The notes under the pieces: model-generated
Told to the model about the DNA's origin: nothing
Database searches by the model: none
Seen by the model: only the letters and a program-made list of their open reading frames with translations
Shown here: positions 13,565-25,637 of the stretch, piece after piece
How the letters are laid out: the number at the start of each line of letters is the position of its first letter
Numbering within the stretch: position 1 is the first letter of the stretch
DNA from: Macrostomum hystrix
Lineage: Eukaryota; Platyhelminthes; Macrostomidae
NCBI GenBank assembly: GCA_950097015.1
Contig: CATNEN010000001.1
Coordinates: 16,806,501-16,870,500 of the forward strand
Length of the DNA stretch: 64,000 nucleotides
Reading direction: 5' to 3'
Made by a program: the position numbers and the translations under genes

Positions 13565-13760
13565 ATGATCAACGGCAGCACCCGCCATCGCATGGGGCTC
13601 GACGCGTCCCCCCTATGCCCCGACTGTGGCATGGAGGACACCGTCGAACACATGATCTACCAATGCCCACGCGGGGACAACTGGAGAGCTCACAGCGGCA
13701 CGCTGGCCGAGGACCTGATGCGGCCCGAGCCTCCAAGGGCCAGTGACCGGCCCTTGGTCA
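13565..13760 (+). pseudogene. C-terminal fragment of a non-LTR retrotransposon ORF (probable)
   Basis: About 65 codons contain CPDCGMEDTVEHMIYQCP, the C-x2-C...H...C pattern with 'TVEH' that commonly closes the reverse-transcriptase ORF of LINE-type elements (established family knowledge). A CAG repeat array replaces everything downstream, and no reverse-transcriptase or endonuclease motif is found upstream. It is therefore a broken 3' remnant. The GC-rich codon use (GACGCGTCCCCC) differs from the surrounding DNA. Confidence 0.55.
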
Positions 13761-13766
13761 CAGCAG

Positions 13767-13820
<54 letters not shown>

Positions 13821-14335
13821 TGGCAGCAGCAGTAGTAGCAACAGCAGCAGCAACATCAACAACAACAGCAGCAGCAGCAGCAGCAGCAACAACAACAACA
13901 GCAAAAGCAGCATCTGCAACATCAGCAGCAGCAATGGCAGCAGCAGCAACACCAACAGCAGCAGCAGCAGCAATGGCAGCAGCAGCAACACCAACAGCAG
14001 CAGCAGCAGCAATGGCAGCAGCAGCAACACCAACAGCAGCAGCAGCAGCAATGGCAGCAGCAGCAACACCATCAGCAGCAGCAGCAGCAATGGCAGCAGC
14101 AGCAACACCAACAGCAGCAGCAGCAGCAATGGCAGCAGCAGCAACACTAACAGCAGCAGCAGCAGCAATGGCAGCAGCAGCAACACCAACAGCAGCAGCA
14201 GCAGCAATGGCAGCAGCAGCAACACCAACAGCAGCAGCAGCAGCAATGGCAGCAGCAGCAACACTAACAGCAGCAGCAGCAGCAATGGCAGCAGCAGCAA
14301 CACCAACAGCAGCAGCAATAGCAGCAGTTGTAGCA
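13759..14335. repeat. CAG-rich array with 39-bp higher-order unit
   Basis: Pure and interrupted CAG/CAA triplets (13759-13920) pass into about ten copies of a 39-bp unit of 13 triplets containing CAATGG and CAACACC. Depending on frame it would encode poly-Ala/Met, poly-Gln/Trp/His or poly-Ser. No flanking gene is recognised, so I read it as a microsatellite grown from the LINE fragment end. Confidence 0.9.
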
Positions 14336-14349
14336 GTAAGAGCAGCAAC

Positions 14350-16220
14350 AGCTGCTCATGTGAAAGGCATAAAACTCTGCTGACTTTGTAGATGGAGGAT
14401 GCTAACAGGCCGCGCGCTGTCAGTTTGGAATACTCACACTAAAACTCTCCCAGTTCTCTATTTCTCTACCCCTCTTTCCCTTTCTCCCCCCATCGAGCTC
14501 TTACTTTCACTACGGGGCCTCGAGCCAGCTCATGGCTTTGTGTGTGTGTGTGTTTGTGTGTGTGCGAGTCCTTCGCTGTGCATTAATTAATTTTCTCCAA
14601 TAGTCGCTGCGCCAGGCTGGCTGGTTAGTTTTCAGTCGGCGGCCATCTTTCCAGGCTATAGGCCCCACTGCTTTGGTCACGGCGGTTCTGCACGACCAAA
14701 TTATTTTTCCTCTTTTCCCTCTCTCTATTTTTTCTCACAGCAGTTCTTCGCTAATAGCTGGGGCCTCGCCCTGGTTTTGATGACATGAAGCTTTTCCCAT
14801 AAAAAGTCCCAAGGAAGTTGCACATTATCAATTCTACGATAGCTAAACTTGTAGATTCAGTGTTGGGAACTTTTGTGTTCATTAATATAAAAATAGCGTA
14901 TACTGCATTTTCTAATCAAATGTAGTTTTTGAGCATTCATTTCATTTAAATGTAGATATTTTTACACTTGACGGACAATGTTTGGTATTTCCAATACCCG
15001 CTGCCACTCCAAGATGCCGATGTTTTGTGATTCTGGAAGTTGTTTCATCGGATAAAGCGGAAGATTTTAGCCCGTGTTCTCGATTTTCAAAGCGATTGGT
15101 TGAATATTTAAGTAGATATTAGGGAGAATATTATTTGCCCATCGCCTTTCTGCTAGTAATGTTTTAGATCGACGTGTGCTATACTAGGCTTTTTAACTTC
15201 CAAGAAAAGTGAAAACTCGACTTGGAGTCATCATTGGTTTCCAAGTGGGGTTTCGTGACATTCGATCGTGTGAAGTGCCACTGTGTGAGATCACCGAGAG
15301 TCGCCACTGGACTGACTGACTCAATTAAATGACTTTTCACAGCACAGCAAGAGCATTCCGAGCCCTGCTAAAACTCACGACTCTCTCACTAATCCTAGAA
15401 TTCTTCCTCATTCTTTTTACTAGGCACAAAAATTGAGTTTCAAATTTGGTGGCAATCGAGATGAGGACACTGGGAGCAGAGAGAAGAGGTGGGGTTTAGG
15501 CGCGCCGGAAACCACGAGGGCTCTAGCTTCTGTCTCTGAATTCCCAATTCTCCAGCACGCAGCGAGCCTAAAAGTATGGTCGTGGAGAGAGAGAGAGAGA
15601 GACTGGGCGACTCTGACACACTGACTGACACGCTGGTGTGTGTGGGTGTGTGTGTGTGTGTGCGTGTGTGTGGAATTGTGACTGGTAGGCACGCCGGGTT
15701 GATGAGGCTGGAAAACCTCCAGTCAAGGATATCTCATGGTTCGGGGTTGGTAGGCGAGCGGGATTGGTTTAGGGACGGTTTTCAGCGGAGTGGCAGGAGA
15801 AGGCTCAGAGAGAGAGAGAGACATACACAGGGTGCCTTCTGCTCATTTGATCATTCGGTAATCGTACACAGTTGAGAGGCCTGACTCGAGTTGCAGAAGA
15901 GGGACGGAGAGATGGAGAGAGACGGCCCAGACCGAAAGAGGGAAGCCAGATGTGGGTTGGTCATCCCGGGGCACTCGAGCCCATCCACCCCATTCATCTC
16001 CAGCCCGATTCGCATTCTCGAGTTGCCCCCTCCCCGAATTTCAGAACCTTAAATTGGATGAGGGACCCGCGGGGTTGAGGCAATTCCGCTTTGGCTCGTC
16101 TTCAAATTCCTATATTTTGTTGTTTCTTCTTCTGCAACTAGACTATGCTGGATTTTTATTGTGATTATTTACGAGCCTAAGTAACTAGATACACGATACT
16201 GTTCAGTCAGTTCTGTTTAA
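14350..16220. other. Upstream region of the RBFOX gene; no gene recognised
   Basis: 1.9 kb with a GT-rich run (14539-14570), CT-rich and GAGA-rich patches and a second GT run (15636-15672). It may hold 5' UTR exons or promoter elements of the RBFOX gene. I see no element that I can name. Confidence 0.4.
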
Positions 16221-16224
16221 GTTG

Positions 16225-16684
16225 ATGATGCAATTGTGCATACCGACTGCTGTGGCTGTCACTGCGGCCGCGGCTGCAGTGGCACAAGCGACCCCAGCTG
16301 CATCGGTTGCGGACGCTCAGAAGCTGCTGCTGAAAGGTGTGAATGGTTGCAACTGGCAGCAGCAGCAGCAGCAGCCGCAGAACTCACTCACTAGCAGTTG
16401 TTGCGATAGCATCTTACAGAACTGGAGTCTTTCATTGCTGACGCAGGTCTGTCGGAATCCAGCGTAGACTAGAATTTATTCACCAGTACTTCACAATGAA
16501 AATATGATAACAGTTGGCTACAAACACACCCAAAAATCCATTTCAGCCCTCAGATTTCGCACTAGCTCAGCAGCAGCAACTGCAGCAGCAGCAACTTCAG
16601 CAGCAGCAACTTCAGCAGCAGCAACTGCAGCAGCAACAACTGCAGCAGCAACAACTGCAGCAGCAACAACTGCAGCAGCAACAA

Positions 16685-16716
<32 letters not shown>

Positions 16717-19700
16717 GTCAGAATCTGAGGCGGGTAATGTCGGACCAGGCTCTCCCAGCTCTGTCAGTGGAGGCAGCGGCGGTGGCGGCGGCAGCGGTCC
16801 AAAACGGTTGCACATCAGCAACATACCGTTCAAATTTCGTGAAGCTGATCTCAGACAACTGCTGGGGGTATGTACCCTGCAGAAGGACCTTTCGGGTTTA
16901 ATTTTAGAAAGACCAGAAGGGTTTCATTGTAGAAGTACAAGAAGGGTTTCATTGTTAAAGGACCAGTAGGGTTTCATTATAGAAGGACCAGAAGGATTTC
17001 ATTGTAGAAGTACAAGAAGGGTTTCATTGTAGAAGGACCAGATGGGTTTCATTGTAGAAGGACCAGAAGGGTTTTCATTGTAGAAGTACAAGAAGGGTTT
17101 CATTGTTAAAGGACCTGTAGGGTTTCATTGTAGAAGGACCAGAAGGGTTTTCATTGTAGAAGGACCAGAAGGGTTTCATTGTAGAAGGACCAGTAGGGTT
17201 TCATTGTAGAAGGACCAGTAGGGTTTCATTGTTAAAGGACCAGTAGGGTTTCATTGTAGAAGTACAATAAGGGTTTCATTGTTAAAGGACCAGTAGGGTT
17301 TCATTGTAGAAGGACCAGAAGGGTTTTTCTAACGCAAGATGCATTGCAGTATGACAAAAAAGCTGTAGAACTACAAAAGGTAAACTAGCCAATATATTTT
17401 ATGCTTCCACCTTCAAACTGCAGCCATTCGGTCACATCCTGGACGTTGAGATCATCTTCAATGAGCGCGGCTCTAAGGTAGGCGGGTACAATTTTATTTA
17501 AAATCCATTCTATTGCAAAAAAACCTGCACTGTTCAATGAGCAGACTTTGAGAAGTAAGAATCAGGATTAGTGCGAGAAAGTGTAGCAAAAAAATCAAGG
17601 AATGTAATGCGATGACGGACCAGACTTCAACATAGTTTTGGAGAGTTCAGCCAAGGAAGATATAGAAACTGTTACAAAAGCCTAGAGTATGCATCAAACT
17701 ATCGATTTTCTTCCCGTTCCGCTCTTACACTTTGCTACAAAATGCATCTTAATTAGTAACTGCAGGCTCAGTGTCAAGCCTGCCTATATGCGAGCTACTA
17801 AAAAGTCTTCCGTGTGAAGCGGTTTTAATTTCTCCGATTTCACCTAAAGATACAATTCAGCAAAAAAATATGACAAAAATGATTGTTTTATTTTAAGGAC
17901 TTAAAATAAGGACTTTAAGGAAAATGCGCAAAGCTCTATTTAAGATATTTTTATATGCATTAACTTATTTTTAATAGTACCTAGTTATACTAAGCTATAC
18001 TTAATCAATGAAAAAGTTTTTTTTTATTTTTATACTTTCGTATGACATTTGTATGTTAATTTGTATGTTAACATTTGCATATTTTAATTTTTTAAAACTG
18101 TCCATTAAGATTTTCTGTTTTCCGAATCTATCAGAAAGTTTGTGTTGTTTTATTTTATGTGATTTAGAAATGATTAGATGAACCAAAACATCGTATAGAA
18201 TTTTCTATATTTTCCAAAGTTCATGTAGGAACTTATAGAAGTCTGTAGGTTCATAAGTCAAAACATTTTTAATTCGAAAATGTACGATTAAAATTTTCAA
18301 TTAGAAGATCGTTAAATACGACAAAATTTTTGTTTACGGCAGCCGACTTTTAATGCCGCTGGTATTTATTTGGCTAAGAAATACATTTTTTCTTTCATTC
18401 CTGCAGGAATCCAGGCCAGAGACATTGCTAAGATGTTTCAGACAATATTAGTATGTGTGTACATCTGCAGCTTGATCAAAAATTGTACTGAATGTATACT
18501 ATGGCTAAAAAATGTCCTGAAAAGGCTAATTTTTTTTCTATAGGCAAATTTGATTAATTTTCATTTGGATTGCGACCGTTTTTAACCAGGGACGCAGCTA
18601 TAATGAAACTGCCAGTAAATAATATTTTTATCATTATTAACTATTTAACTATTTTCAATCGCAATGTTGCTTTTTTCTTTGGAATTTTAGAGGAAACACG
18701 CATTTAAAGAATTAAAAGCTTGTGATTTATGCTAAATGTATGTTTTCCTTTGATTGCCAAATTAAGCATCGAATGCATCTGGATAGTAATTATAGCGCTG
18801 CCTGTTTGGTGTAGCTTGAGTTTTTTATAGCTCATTTAATTTCATTTGATTTCTACAGCTTACTATAATTTATTTTGAGGCAGAATTAGATCAGTGACTT
18901 TAATACAACAGTAAAATTGGGTATGTCCCGAAATATACAATACACTTTGTAGCTGATCAACTTTAAGTCGAAATTTTATGAAAAAATGGGACTTTAGAGA
19001 CTTTAGAGTTAGAAAGTAGAAGGTTTTGTTTAAAAAATATAAAAATGGTTATAAAAAAAATATTTTTTCTGCCACTTTTTTATAATTATGTCTGTTAAGT
19101 CTCGTCTCTTTAAAACGAACTTGATTAGGATTTTTCAGTAAATAAATATTGAAAGAAAATATAAAATAAAATCAAGCATTACCATAAAAAGTTTCTAAAT
19201 TCACTCTAAACGCATTTTGTGCATTCTAGAATGGCATTAACGTAAACTAACATTTACTTTCGTATCCTTGTCGCAAAGGGGTAAATTAATGCGCACTTTT
19301 CCGGGTTTTTACATTTACTCGTATTTCCCCAACCGTAACTTACCATTTAGAACGAAATAAAAAGTCTTTCTCCGCTTTGGTTGATGTAAAGCACAATTGC
19401 ACGTCTTTTCATAAAAGCCAATAGGTTGGTCATTTCACGGCCAGTCTTTTACGCATGTCATGACGAGAACGGACTTTTTCTCGTTCGATGTACCTCGTTT
19501 GCTCATCTTCTATCAACTATACGTCGTTAATAATCGCAATTTGTCTTAGTGTTTTCCGAGCAGCCCTGTGACCAAAGTGAGTTCCACAACCAATAAAATT
19601 TGATGATAGTAGACTAATCAAGAACGTTGTGTGGATATGGACGAGATTTAGAAGCATTTAATGTTAGACAGAAGTCTCACCTGAAACACGTGTAATTGAA

Positions 19701-21097
19701 GCTTCTCATTATTAAATGCAGGCAAACAATGTCTCCTAAAACATTTTGCTGACCGTCTCGAAATTCAATTCCATGGCTTCAACTACCTTATTCGCCCCGT
19801 GAATAACTGATTTTGTAGGTTGTGTTGCCATGCGCAGTCATGCAGCGAGTGAAAAGTTGCAAAAGGTAGAATTCGCGATGGAATATAACAAAACCTGCCT
19901 GCCCGCAATGCCTGGTTGCATTAAAAAATAAAAAAATCATGCAACTCGTAGAAAAGCGTCCCTACGCAAACTTTTTTTTGCATGAGTACAGCACTGGCAT
20001 TAAAGTTAAATGGACTTGAATATTGTACTTTAAGTTCTCAAACGTTCATATCAAAGCACAAGATTAATAATAAAGCCATTTGGATATCTCAGCATGAGCT
20101 GTGGAACTTGCAGCAAGCACCCATTAAGGTATATTTGCATCGAAACCAAACGGCAGTTGCACAACAAACAAACTTATCCCTAGATGCATGCTAACGCTTG
20201 TAAAAATTAATTGTACGCCTCATTAAAAGTCCTGGACTCGCCCAATGAGAGAAGATCCTGTTTTTTTCCAGGAAACAAATCTAGTTTAAATCAGGGCCAT
20301 AGTCGCTAATTGTTAAACCTGATTTTCAAGGCCGATATAAGCTGGTGGACATGTTAATTAAGGTACTTCTTATAAAACTATCTCTCGATGAAATTCGGTT
20401 ATTTAACTTCGCGACCCGAAAAATTTTCCGGTGTTGTCAATGAACATGATATATAAGATAATATTTAAAATTATAAACAAGATCACCTAACCAAAAATTT
20501 CCTATGCAACGTGAATTAACCTCATGCAGCATGAGTACGTCTGGCAAACCTGTGTTTATAGTCAACTGATGTCATCACTAAAATATTTGTCCCAGATGGA
20601 TTTTCCGACTTACTCAAAGCTGAACTTATGCAAATCTTAACTCAGAGAGAAGTTCTGATGACCAGGCTGGACTAGCAGTCCATTCCCATTTTCTTGCATC
20701 ATTCGTTCATTCGTAGTTTGCAATCTTACAAAAATCATGCCATTACTTTTTTTATTTAACAGACGCACGTTAAATGTCAATTATTTATTTTTTTATAAGC
20801 TGCATAGCCTCCCCTCTGATGTAAGCTCGCTCTCACACACTTGCATTTTACTGAGCATCTGAAAATTAAACGCATTGCTGACACTTACAATAGGGCTTCG
20901 GTTTTGTCACGTTTGCCAACGATTCCGACGCTAATCGGGCACGGGACAGCCTGAATGGCACTGTGGTCGAAGGACGCAAAATAGAGGTCTGCATGCACAA
21001 ATACCGACCTGTACAACTATACTGACCCCACTGCTATTAACTGCTGCTTTCCTGCTGTCTGTCTGTCTGTCTGTCTGTTCTGGGTGTCTGTTCTGGG

Positions 21098-21177
<80 letters not shown>

Positions 21178-22940
21178 AGCCTGTCTGTCTGTTCTGGGTG
21201 TCTGTCTGTCTATCTGTCTGTCTGCCTGGTCTTTTCTTCGCATGCAAAATATTTTTTATGCCTGCATTTTTTGCCGTAATTTTTCTGTTATTTGTCTACA
21301 TATTTAAAAATGTTTATAAATTCACTACTTACGTCACTATAGCAATAATATTCTCACTTGTCACTGAACCTCAATAACATTGACTGTGATTTTGTTTTGT
21401 GCACTAAAATCACTAACTTTATTTAAAGAGTTTTTTTATATTTATTGTCGTGTAATTCAACTGCATGCAGACATTTACAGAGAGGTTTCATTTAAGGTCG
21501 TGGGTTGTCTCCCTGCTTTAAAACGGTCTTTATACAGCACTTTTAAGTTATTCCGGCTTTGATTGACAGATATTTTATTTACGAAAAATTAGTTTTTGTA
21601 CTTTGGGTTTGCTCAGCTGATATTTTTGTTAAGTAACAAGCAAGAGTAACAATTTAGTTTTTCATTTTCAGGTAAACAACGCTACCGCTCGGGTGATGAC
21701 TAAGAAAAAGGAAAGCCAGGCTCAAATGAAAGGTTTGTTCATTTTTAGTTGCTTTTGGTCGCGTTAGTCAAGCAACTATGTTTAAAAAACATTTTAACTT
21801 GATCAAGTTTATATAAATTTTTATTCTGCATTTTGATTTAGTTCTTCTTCATATAAGAACAGTCTGCCCACACGGATCTTATTCATTGCAGATTATATGT
21901 TTCCATCGTGTCTAACCCATCCGATAGTACTAATTGGTGGAGGATTATAGACGTGGCCCATTCCACTCAGCCAACCTTCGAGGGCTCTGATTGGTTCAAA
22001 CTCAGAAAATTTTGCTCTCTCCAGTCAGTCTTCCCCTCCTAGTTTCCCGATTGGTTCGAGATAAGAAAAAAAGGTGTCGTCTCCATTCAATCATTCCTTC
22101 GAGGGTTCGGGTTGGTTCAAGATAGGAAAAGTCTACCCTCTCCATTCAGTCTACCCCTCCGAGCTTTCTGATTGGTTTAAGCTTAGAAAATTGTGCTCTC
22201 TCCAGTCAGTCAACCCCTTCTAGTTTCCTGATTGGTTCAAGATAAGAAAAGTGTACCATCATAATTCAGTCTACCCCTTAGAAGTTTTTTTATTCGTTTT
22301 TGTCTAAAGATCTCGGAGCTTTTTATTTTAATCTTTTTTATTAAACCTTTGCCACGTCAAACGCCATACTTGTTCAGCTCTGCCACTGCGCGCTCTGGGA
22401 CGACCTCTGGCTCTGCATACCAGCTTCCAAGCGGCATTGTCATCCGGAGCCCTGCCAATCCTGATGCCCTACGGCGCTGGATCATGCCCTACGGCACCGG
22501 CGCCGCAGATGTTCCAGATGCAGTCGGCGTCTGCAGCCGCGGCAGCCGCCGCCGCCGCCGGAGCGGCGGGCACCGCCGAGTCGCTGCAGGCAGCCTACAA
22601 CCAGGCCGCCTACGGTCAACTTCTTCAGCAGGCTGCCGCTGCGGCAGCTGCAGCCGCAGCCGCGTCTTCCTACGGGGGCAGCGCGGCGGCGGCTCAGCCT
22701 GTGGCCACCTCGATGGGCGGTGGCGGCTTCCCACGATACCTGCCAACAGCCGCTGGGGCTCCGAGCGCAGCCGATCAATTCGCAGCCGCCGCAGCCGCCG
22801 CGGCAGCTCTGGGCCTGACCCCCGCTGACCCAATGAGAGGCCTGAGCACTGCCTATGTTAATGCAAGCCCGACCGTTTATCGAGCAACTCCTGGAGCTCT
22901 GCATCAGCAGAGGTTCACACCCTACTCAAGGCCCTTCTAG
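16225..22940 (+). CDS. RBFOX: RBFOX-type RNA-binding splicing factor (six-exon model)
   Basis: Model: 16225-16446, 16547-16867, 17424-17477, 20894-20986, 21672-21732, 22378-22940. All junctions are GT-AG and phase-consistent, giving about 437 aa. Exon 2 carries a poly-Gln tract and the start of the RRM ([20 protein letters not shown]). Exon 3 (54 nt) gives [18 protein letters not shown]. Exon 4 (93 nt) gives the RNP1-bearing GFGFVTF part. Exon 5 gives [13 protein letters not shown]. The 54-nt and 93-nt exon lengths and boundaries match vertebrate RBFOX genes. The last exon is Ala/Gly/Gln-rich and ends in RFTPYSRPF, like the RFAPY end of RBFOX1. Family role: nuclear alternative-splicing regulator binding UGCAUG. 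The RRM exons are secure. The first exon, with its ATG at 16225, is the weakest part, and N-terminal exons could lie further upstream (candidates at 1.1-1.7 kb). Confidence 0.88.
16570..16718 (+). repeat. Coding CAG/CAA tract (poly-Gln) in RBFOX exon 2
   Basis: CAG/CAA codons interrupted by regular CTG/CTT (Leu) codons give a QQQQL pentapeptide repeat and then an uninterrupted Gln run, directly before the Ser/Gly-rich linker and RRM. It lies in the RRM frame, so it is translated if the exon model is right. Confidence 0.8.
16880..17330. repeat. 25-bp minisatellite filling an RBFOX intron
   Basis: About 18 copies of a unit like AGAAGGACCAGAAGGGTTTC+ATTGT. Variants read GTACAAGAAGG and TTAAAGGACCAGTAGG. 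It begins about 12 nt after the donor at 16868 and occupies most of the 556-bp intron between RBFOX exons 2 and 3. Confidence 0.93.
17478..20893 (+). other. 3.4-kb RBFOX intron upstream of the 93-nt exon
   Basis: AT-rich, no ORF. Its last 900 bases contain two TGCATG hexamers (19979, 20185) and further GCATG pentamers (19453, 20092, 20529), the sequence bound by RBFOX proteins. Confidence 0.6.
19979..21467 (+). promoter_or_regulatory. Cluster of RBFOX-type UGCAUG sites around the 93-nt exon
   Basis: TGCATG occurs on the sense strand at 19979, 20185, 20990 (four bases into the intron after exon 4) and 21462. About 0.4 would be expected by chance in this 1.5 kb. GCATG is also present at 20092, 20529 and 21240. 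Vertebrate RBFOX proteins bind (U)GCAUG next to this same exon and cause its skipping, making an RRM-defective form. A similar feedback here is inferred. Confidence 0.55.
21051..21232. repeat. CTGT tetranucleotide microsatellite
   Basis: A (CTGT)n run with interspersed TTCTGGGTGTCTG, inside the intron after the 93-nt RBFOX exon. It is the reverse complement of the CAGA/CCAGAACAGA type of repeat, compositionally like the 8.5-9.8 kb array. Confidence 0.93.
21956..22285. repeat. About 60-bp tandem repeat with CCAAT boxes in RBFOX intron 5
   Basis: Five diverged copies, each with CAGTC(T)...CCCCTCC..., then GATTGGTTC(A/G)AGATAAGAAAA and a CTCTCC end. Each copy holds an inverted CCAAT (ATTGG). 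It lies 90-420 nt before the last coding exon. Confidence 0.75.
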
Positions 22941-25610
22941 AAGCAAGCTCATCCTCTTTTTTCCTGTTAGCAACAATAAACAATTTCTAACAATTGAGAG
23001 AAATTTACAGTTTCTGAGAACGAAAACAGCTTTTGAGTGTCTGAACGAAAAAGCAATACGAAAATAAAAGCTACAAGCTATTTTAGAAAGTTTAGAAACA
23101 AATGAAGCGTCAACGATGTCAGCTTACCCACTCAACATTTTTATGCCCTCCCAATGTTGAGTTGAAATATTTTCATTTTATACACCTTCGCACTTCAGTT
23201 TAGCTACAAAAGGAACTAAAACCAATGCCTAAAGCTACCAAAATAGCTATTTGAAAAATACTTTCCTCTTTTTCTCACCATTTGCCTCATTGTTTTAATT
23301 GTCAGCTCATTTTCTGAAAAAAATTAAAAAAGAAATAATTAGAATTTGCAGTATTAATTTATGTGGATTCACTTGTCAGCCATTGTCTCGCTGCACTACT
23401 CACAGTAATACACCGAAAAAGTTAATTTTCTGTACGCCAAATGGTCATCGAGAAACGAAATTTGATGCATTATTACCTAGCCTTTTGCCGATCATCGAAC
23501 TGTTATTTCGACGAAAATGGTATATTTCTTTTCCCGAAATTCGACAGCCTAATGTGCAATATTCGTTTTACATGTATTGAAATCTAAAGCGTTTCTGTTT
23601 AAAGTGCAGGAGTTTTCTGAATGTCTGATTGCAAACCAAACTTTTATTTTGCTCTTTATCTGATGTATTGTAAAAATGAGTCTGCTATACCGAATTAGTT
23701 AAGAATAAGCTTGTAAATGCTGCAGTTCTGTTGTCGATGTAAAGCTCGATTTGGTGAATGGTAGGAATGTACGTTAATTTTGATAAAATGTGAAGTGCAG
23801 ACTAATAAATTATTAATAGAGCGCTCACGTTCCCATTGGTGCAGTGTAAATATGCACTGAGAGTCAGCTGTAGGCTAGCTTCGCTTTATAACAAGTTTTT
23901 ATGTACGCTTTGCGTCTGTACCGCAATTGCAATGGTTTTCACAGTGCCGCCAGTTTTTCTTTAAGCATATTTGTTTGAAAAAATTCTAAAGAAGTACTTT
24001 ATGTGAAATTTTAAATAAACTCTTTCAAAATATAAATAACGTTTTAAAACTTATTGACAAACTTGACATGCTCCAGCAAACTGAACAAGGCAATTTATAA
24101 AGAGAATATGTTACTGATAAAATTCAGTAACTTGTTGCTTTATTGTTAATTGCATATCTAAAATCCTAATAAGAATGGATACATCGTGTTAAGTTATTGC
24201 TTGCAGAATAAATTAGTTAAATAGGCATCAGCATCTGTTCTAGAAATAAGTGGCACTTATGCCGAGGCTAAATAAGTCACCAAACCAAGGATTGGTTGTT
24301 TAAGAGAATTGTAACATAAATATATAGTATGAATATGAGTTCGGAGACAGCTTGGCTTTGTGTAAAACACATTCAAGGTAATTTCCCAATGTAGCAAATG
24401 ACTTCATACAAGGAAATAACATCATTTAATTGTAATTGCATTTTTTGTTCAAATGGTATCTAAAAGCTAAACGATACGCGTTGTGCTAAGGATTACTGCG
24501 AAGTTTTTAGACAAAGTGTAAGCATGAAAACGTCTCGCTATTTTTTACACTTTTACACTTTTCACACGCTACATTATATGGTAAAATATCACTCCAGTGA
24601 AGTCTATTCCTGATCCAGTCGAAGCCACGGTAACATTTTTTAATTCGTTAGGGAATTATCGCAAATAGTCAAACAAATGTTTTCTTGATATTTGCTGATG
24701 CAACGTAGAATTCACAAATACAAAATGAAAAAAAGTTCTTTTCGTTTTTTACAACTGTCAGCTAAAGTAAATTATCAGTATTACGTAAGTTACTATGCAA
24801 ATATTTTTTACATGTTTAATTTATAAATTCTAATGCGAATTATAAATTAAATAAAATCACATTTTGGAGATCTTAAGCTGGTAATACGTTACACGGCTTC
24901 TGTCGTTTTTTTCGCTCTGCTATACAGCGATGCACGAAAGGAAGCTCATTTGGTGTCAGATATTTATTTTCTATTAATATAGAAATTCGAATTCATTGGT
25001 TCAGAAATTTATTTCACTAACATTTTATCTGATCTTTTAAAATCACATTCCGTGGTATTTTTTTTTAAATAAATCTTATTTATAAAGACTTGTTCACTTT
25101 TTACTATATTTAAATACTTTAGATTAAAAAAATATTTATTAAGAACACATATTATTCTACTCAGTTAATTAATGGGCTTAAAAATAAATACATTATTATT
25201 GTTTTTTGTTGCCTGTACTTCACTGGCATGACAATAGTGAAGGGTAATTGTATTAAAATTTATTATTAAGTCGCTATAATACTATCCCTGACTAAAGAAA
25301 ATATATACAACTTTATCTACCAGTTTCAAAGCTTTAAGCTTAACTATTATGATTATCCATATAATGAGTGCCATAAGATCTTGTCAAGATTCAAATGAAA
25401 ATTGTAGCTGCTGGTTGAACTAAATCAATGCAGAAATTTATTAGCCTGCTCAAAGAAAAACTTGCTTTTCCTCGGCTGATGTGTGAATTCGTGAAAAAAG
25501 TGAAAACAGTGATGTAACCTCATCTTATAGATAGTAGCTACTACTAAATGCAGACTTGAAGTTAAATAGTTTTATTTCTAAGTTAAAGTGAAAATTTTAT
25601 CGACTGTCCC
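22941..25610. other. RBFOX 3' UTR and intergenic region
   Basis: 2.7 kb of AT-rich DNA. AATAAA-type polyadenylation signals lie shortly after the stop (for example AAAATAAAAG near 23060). No coding or repeat feature is recognised beyond poly-A/T runs. Confidence 0.5.
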
Positions 25611-25637
25611 GCAGCGCCCAGTTGATATTGAGCAGAC

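Noticed and set aside
13758-14383. Poly-Ala/poly-Leu open frames
   Set aside because: Triplet repeat read in different frames. Only the first 65 codons (LINE-like motif) look protein-derived.
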